Shown: one piece after another, positions 61,854-64,000 of the stretch
Layout of the letters: each line of letters opens with the position of its first letter
Numbering within the stretch: position 1 is the first letter of the stretch
Assembly: GCF_900100975.1 (NCBI RefSeq)
Contig: NZ_FNFX01000004.1
Coordinates: 62,001 to 126,000 of the forward strand
Source of the DNA: Methylophilus rhizosphaerae
Lineage (GTDB): Bacteria; Pseudomonadota; Gammaproteobacteria; Burkholderiales; Methylophilaceae
Reading direction: 5' to 3'
DNA: 64,000 nucleotides
Notes under the pieces: generated by a model
Seen by the model: only the letters and a program-made list of their open reading frames with translations
Told to the model about the DNA's origin: nothing
The model's database searches: none
Translations under genes and position numbers: made by a program

Positions 61854-62624
61854 ATGGATACAGTATTCAAACCAGTAGAGTTGCCTTTGCCGCTCTATGC
61901 GCAGATCAAGGAAACACTGCGCGAACGCATTCTGAATGGCAGCTACAAAGTGCATGCACAACTGCCCTCTGAAAGCGAGATCAGCACCCAGTTCAAGGTG
62001 AGCCGCATTACGGTGCGGCAAGCCCTGAACGATCTGCAGAAAGAAGGGCTGATTTTTAAAATCCCCGGCAAGGGAACGTTTGTTGCCAAACCCAAGGCCT
62101 TCCAGCAATTGACACAACTGGAAGGCTTTGCCGAGGCCATGCTGCCCATGGGCTACGAAATTTACAACAAGGTGATCAGCCACAAGTTCATTCCGGCCAG
62201 TCCGACGGTGGCAGAAAAACTGGGGTTGGCCGTGGGCCAGACGGTTACCGAAATCAAACGGGTACGCTTCCTGAACCGGGAGCCGGTATCAGTGGAAATC
62301 ACTTACCTGCCGGAAGCCATTGGCGAAAAATTACGCAAGGCAGACTTGGCCTCGCGCGATATTTTCCTGGTCATGGAGAACGATTACGGCATTGCGCTGG
62401 GGCATGCCGACTTGCAGATTGATGCCATGCTGGCTGACCCGCAACTGGCCCTGCACCTGGCTATACCGGAAGGCACCGCGCTGTTGCGGCTGGAACGCCT
62501 GACCCATACCGCGGATGGCCAGCCGCTGGATTTCGAATATCTGTATTTCCGCGGTGATGCTTTCCAGTACCGCTTGCGGATTGCCAGACATCCCGGCGAA
62601 CCAGCCGGGCATCTGGAAAATTAA
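61854..62624 (+). CDS. GntR family regulator, HutC subfamily
   Basis: This 256-residue regulator has an N-terminal winged helix-turn-helix (about 15-80; SEISTQFKVSRITVRQALND and GKGTFVAK) and a C-terminal UTRA ligand-binding domain (about 95-245; LEGFAEAMLPMG). The UTRA domain senses small molecules such as sugars, amino acids or sulfonate-type compounds. ACGGAG precedes the ATG at 61854. It is 58 bases before an AprA-like flavoprotein gene, with a 15-base-period direct repeat in the gap, so it is probably the local regulator. Confidence 0.9.
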   Translation: MDTVFKPVELPLPLYAQIKETLRERILNGSYKVHAQLPSESEISTQFKVSRITVRQALNDLQKEGLIFKIPGKGTFVAKPKAFQQLTQLEGFAEAMLPMGYEIYNKVISHKFIPASPTVAEKLGLAVGQTVTEIKRVRFLNREPVSVEITYLPEAIGEKLRKADLASRDIFLVMENDYGIALGHADLQIDAMLADPQLALHLAIPEGTALLRLERLTHTADGQPLDFEYLYFRGDAFQYRLRIARHPGEPAGHLEN

Positions 62625-62647
62625 TACGCTGAGAATTAACACGCTGA
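62619..62647. repeat. Direct repeat between gntR and the flavoprotein gene
   Basis: AATTAATACGCTGA and AATTAACACGCTGA are repeated with a period of 15 bases; 13 of 14 positions match. The first copy overlaps the gntR stop. It may be a regulator site for the downstream gene or a remnant of a duplication. Confidence 0.5.
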
Positions 62648-62682
62648 CACTACTTTCAAGCATCAGCAAACACAGGATAACT

Positions 62683-64000
62683 ATGCAAACACAGACACAA
62701 ACGGTTGATGTACTGGTGATTGGCGGTGGCACCGCCGGCCCCATGGCAGCGGTCAAGGCCAAAGAAGCCAATCCCGCACTGAAAGTTTTATTGCTGGAGA
62801 AAGCAAACGTCAAGCGCAGTGGCGCTATCTCCATGGGCATGGATGGCCTGAATAATGCCATCGTGCCCGGCCATGCCACACCCGAGCAATACGTGAAAGA
62901 AATCACTATTGCCAATGATGGCATCGTCAACCAGAAAACAGTGATGGCCTATGCGGAGAACAGCTTTGCCATGATTGAAGAGCTGGACCGCTGGGGCGTC
63001 AAGTTCGAGAAAGATGAGACCGGTGATTACGCCATGCGCAAAGTGCACCACATGGGCACCTATGTATTACCCATGCCGGAAGGCCACGACATCAAGAAGG
63101 TGCTGTACCGCCGCCTGAAACGCGCCCGCATTGAGATCACCAACCGCCTAGTGGCCACCCGCCTGCTGCTGGCAGAGGACGGCAGCATCGCTGGCGCCAT
63201 GGCATTTGATTGCCGTAGCGGTGATTTCCATATCATCCGCGCCAAGGCGGTGATCCTGGCAACCGGTGCCGCCGGCCGCCTGGGCTTGCCCTCTTCCGGT
63301 TATCTGTTCGGCACCTACGAAAACCCGACCAATGCCGGTGACGGTTACAGTATGGCCTATCATGCCGGTGCAGAACTGAGCGGTATCGAATGCTTCCAGA
63401 TCAACCCCTTGATCAAGGATTATAACGGCCCGGCCTGCGCCTACGTGACCGGCCCGCTGGGTGGTTACACCGCCAACAACAAAGGCGAACGCTTCATTGA
63501 GTGCGACTACTGGAGCGGCCAGATGATGATGGAGTTCTACCGCGAACTGGAAGGTGGCAACGGCCCGGTGTTCCTCAAGCTGGATCACCTGGCAGAAGAG
63601 ACCATCCAGAATATCGAAACCATCCTGCACTCGAATGAGCGGCCCAGCCGTGGCCGCTTCCATGAGGGCCGTGGTACCGATTACCGCGAACAGATGGTGG
63701 AAATGCATATTTCCGAAATCGGCCTGTGCAGCGGTCATTCTGCTTCCGGCGTCTGGGTCAACGAATTTGCTGAAACCACGGTAAAAGGCCTGTATGCCGC
63801 CGGTGACCTGGCCTGCGTGCCGCATAACTACATGCTGGGTGCGTTTGTCTACGGAAAAATTGCCGGTGAAAGTGCCGCCGCTTATTGTGCGCAGGCACCA
63901 TTGGCAGAGGTGGATGAAATACAAATAGCCACCGAACGTGAACGCGTATGGGCGCCGCTCTCGCGCCCGGATGGCTTACCGCCATTGCAGGTCGAGTACA
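62683..64000 (+). CDS. AprA-like flavoprotein (3'-truncated by window edge)
   Basis: This flavoprotein of the fumarate reductase/AprA type is open to the window end (439 codons visible). The FAD-binding start DVLVIGGGTAGPMAAVKA (residues about 9-26) is intact, followed by a substrate region with SGAISMGMDGLNNAIV and GIECFQINPLIKDYNGPACA split by the frame text, LGLPSSGYLFGTYENPTNAGDGYS, and a second FAD loop GLYAAGDLACVPHNYMLGAF. These resemble AprA, the alpha subunit of adenylylsulfate reductase, and AprA-like proteins seen in aerobes near sulfonate ABC transporters and a small ferredoxin. AGGA precedes the ATG. The true electron acceptor and substrate cannot be told without the downstream genes. 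Confidence 0.82.
   Translation, partial: MQTQTQTVDVLVIGGGTAGPMAAVKAKEANPALKVLLLEKANVKRSGAISMGMDGLNNAIVPGHATPEQYVKEITIANDGIVNQKTVMAYAENSFAMIEELDRWGVKFEKDETGDYAMRKVHHMGTYVLPMPEGHDIKKVLYRRLKRARIEITNRLVATRLLLAEDGSIAGAMAFDCRSGDFHIIRAKAVILATGAAGRLGLPSSGYLFGTYENPTNAGDGYSMAYHAGAELSGIECFQINPLIKDYNGPACAYVTGPLGGYTANNKGERFIECDYWSGQMMMEFYRELEGGNGPVFLKLDHLAEETIQNIETILHSNERPSRGRFHEGRGTDYREQMVEMHISEIGLCSGHSASGVWVNEFAETTVKGLYAAGDLACVPHNYMLGAFVYGKIAGESAAAYCAQAPLAEVDEIQIATERERVWAPLSRPDGLPPLQVEY

Overview
The window reads as chromosome of a methylotrophic betaproteobacterium, most likely family Methylophilaceae. The main clues are a formaldehyde-activating-enzyme family gene (fae, about 2.1-2.7 kb), the betaproteobacterial order def-fmt-htpX-rsmB-DUF4390-ntrY-ntrX, dprA-smg, an ahcY-holin-metF methyl-cycle operon behind an S-adenosylhomocysteine (SAH) riboswitch, and zapA followed by 6S RNA. 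Base composition is close to balanced. Genes are tightly packed, often with ATGA overlaps. I see no insertion sequence, prophage, CRISPR array, tRNA or rRNA. The two window edges cut lptF (start missing) and an AprA-like flavoprotein (end missing).

Layout. 0-3.6 kb: lptF/lptG (LPS export), an RDD membrane protein, fae, a GNAT acetyltransferase and a DoxX-like protein. 3.7-11.6 kb: a long minus-strand run def-fmt / htpX (with a strong sigma32-type promoter) / rsmB-DUF4390-ntrY-ntrX; NtrX has lost the ATPase motifs. 11.7-17.4 kb: LysM protein, dprA, smg, then metF, a holin-like protein and ahcY on the other strand. 17.6-20.8 kb: a short unannotated ORF, a diguanylate cyclase, EVE and DUF2237 proteins, 6S RNA, zapA and a ZapB-like coiled coil.

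20.8-36.6 kb is a cobalamin island. A B12 riboswitch with its own terminator controls tandem btuB-like receptors. These are followed by a BtuM-like inner-membrane transporter, cobO, cobB/cbiA, bluB, a BtuF-like protein without a signal peptide, cobU, a DUF4198 protein, an S4 RNA-binding protein, then cobQ, cobD, cobC, an alpha-ribazole phosphatase, cobS and cobT. Together they import corrinoids, make dimethylbenzimidazole and finish adenosylcobalamin from late intermediates. No corrin-ring-building gene is present here, so the locus looks built for salvage or for the late steps only.

36.7-47.4 kb holds a DegP-type protease, an HPP-CBS membrane protein, a two-gene signalling operon (soluble sensor with CheW, then PAS-GGDEF-EAL), an SbmA-like transporter and a periplasmic protease with TPR repeats. 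47.5-52.6 kb is a reduced-sulfur module: SulP transporter and persulfide dioxygenase behind a sigma54 promoter, a divergent FisR-like activator with a cysteine cluster, two perfect dyads between them, and a YeeE/YedE pair. 52.8-61.5 kb contains an antiporter, several small or poorly known proteins, a heme-oxygenase-like diiron protein, an NPPY methyltransferase, a YgjP-like metallopeptidase and a GGDEF-EAL protein. The window ends with a GntR/HutC regulator and the AprA-like flavoprotein it may control.
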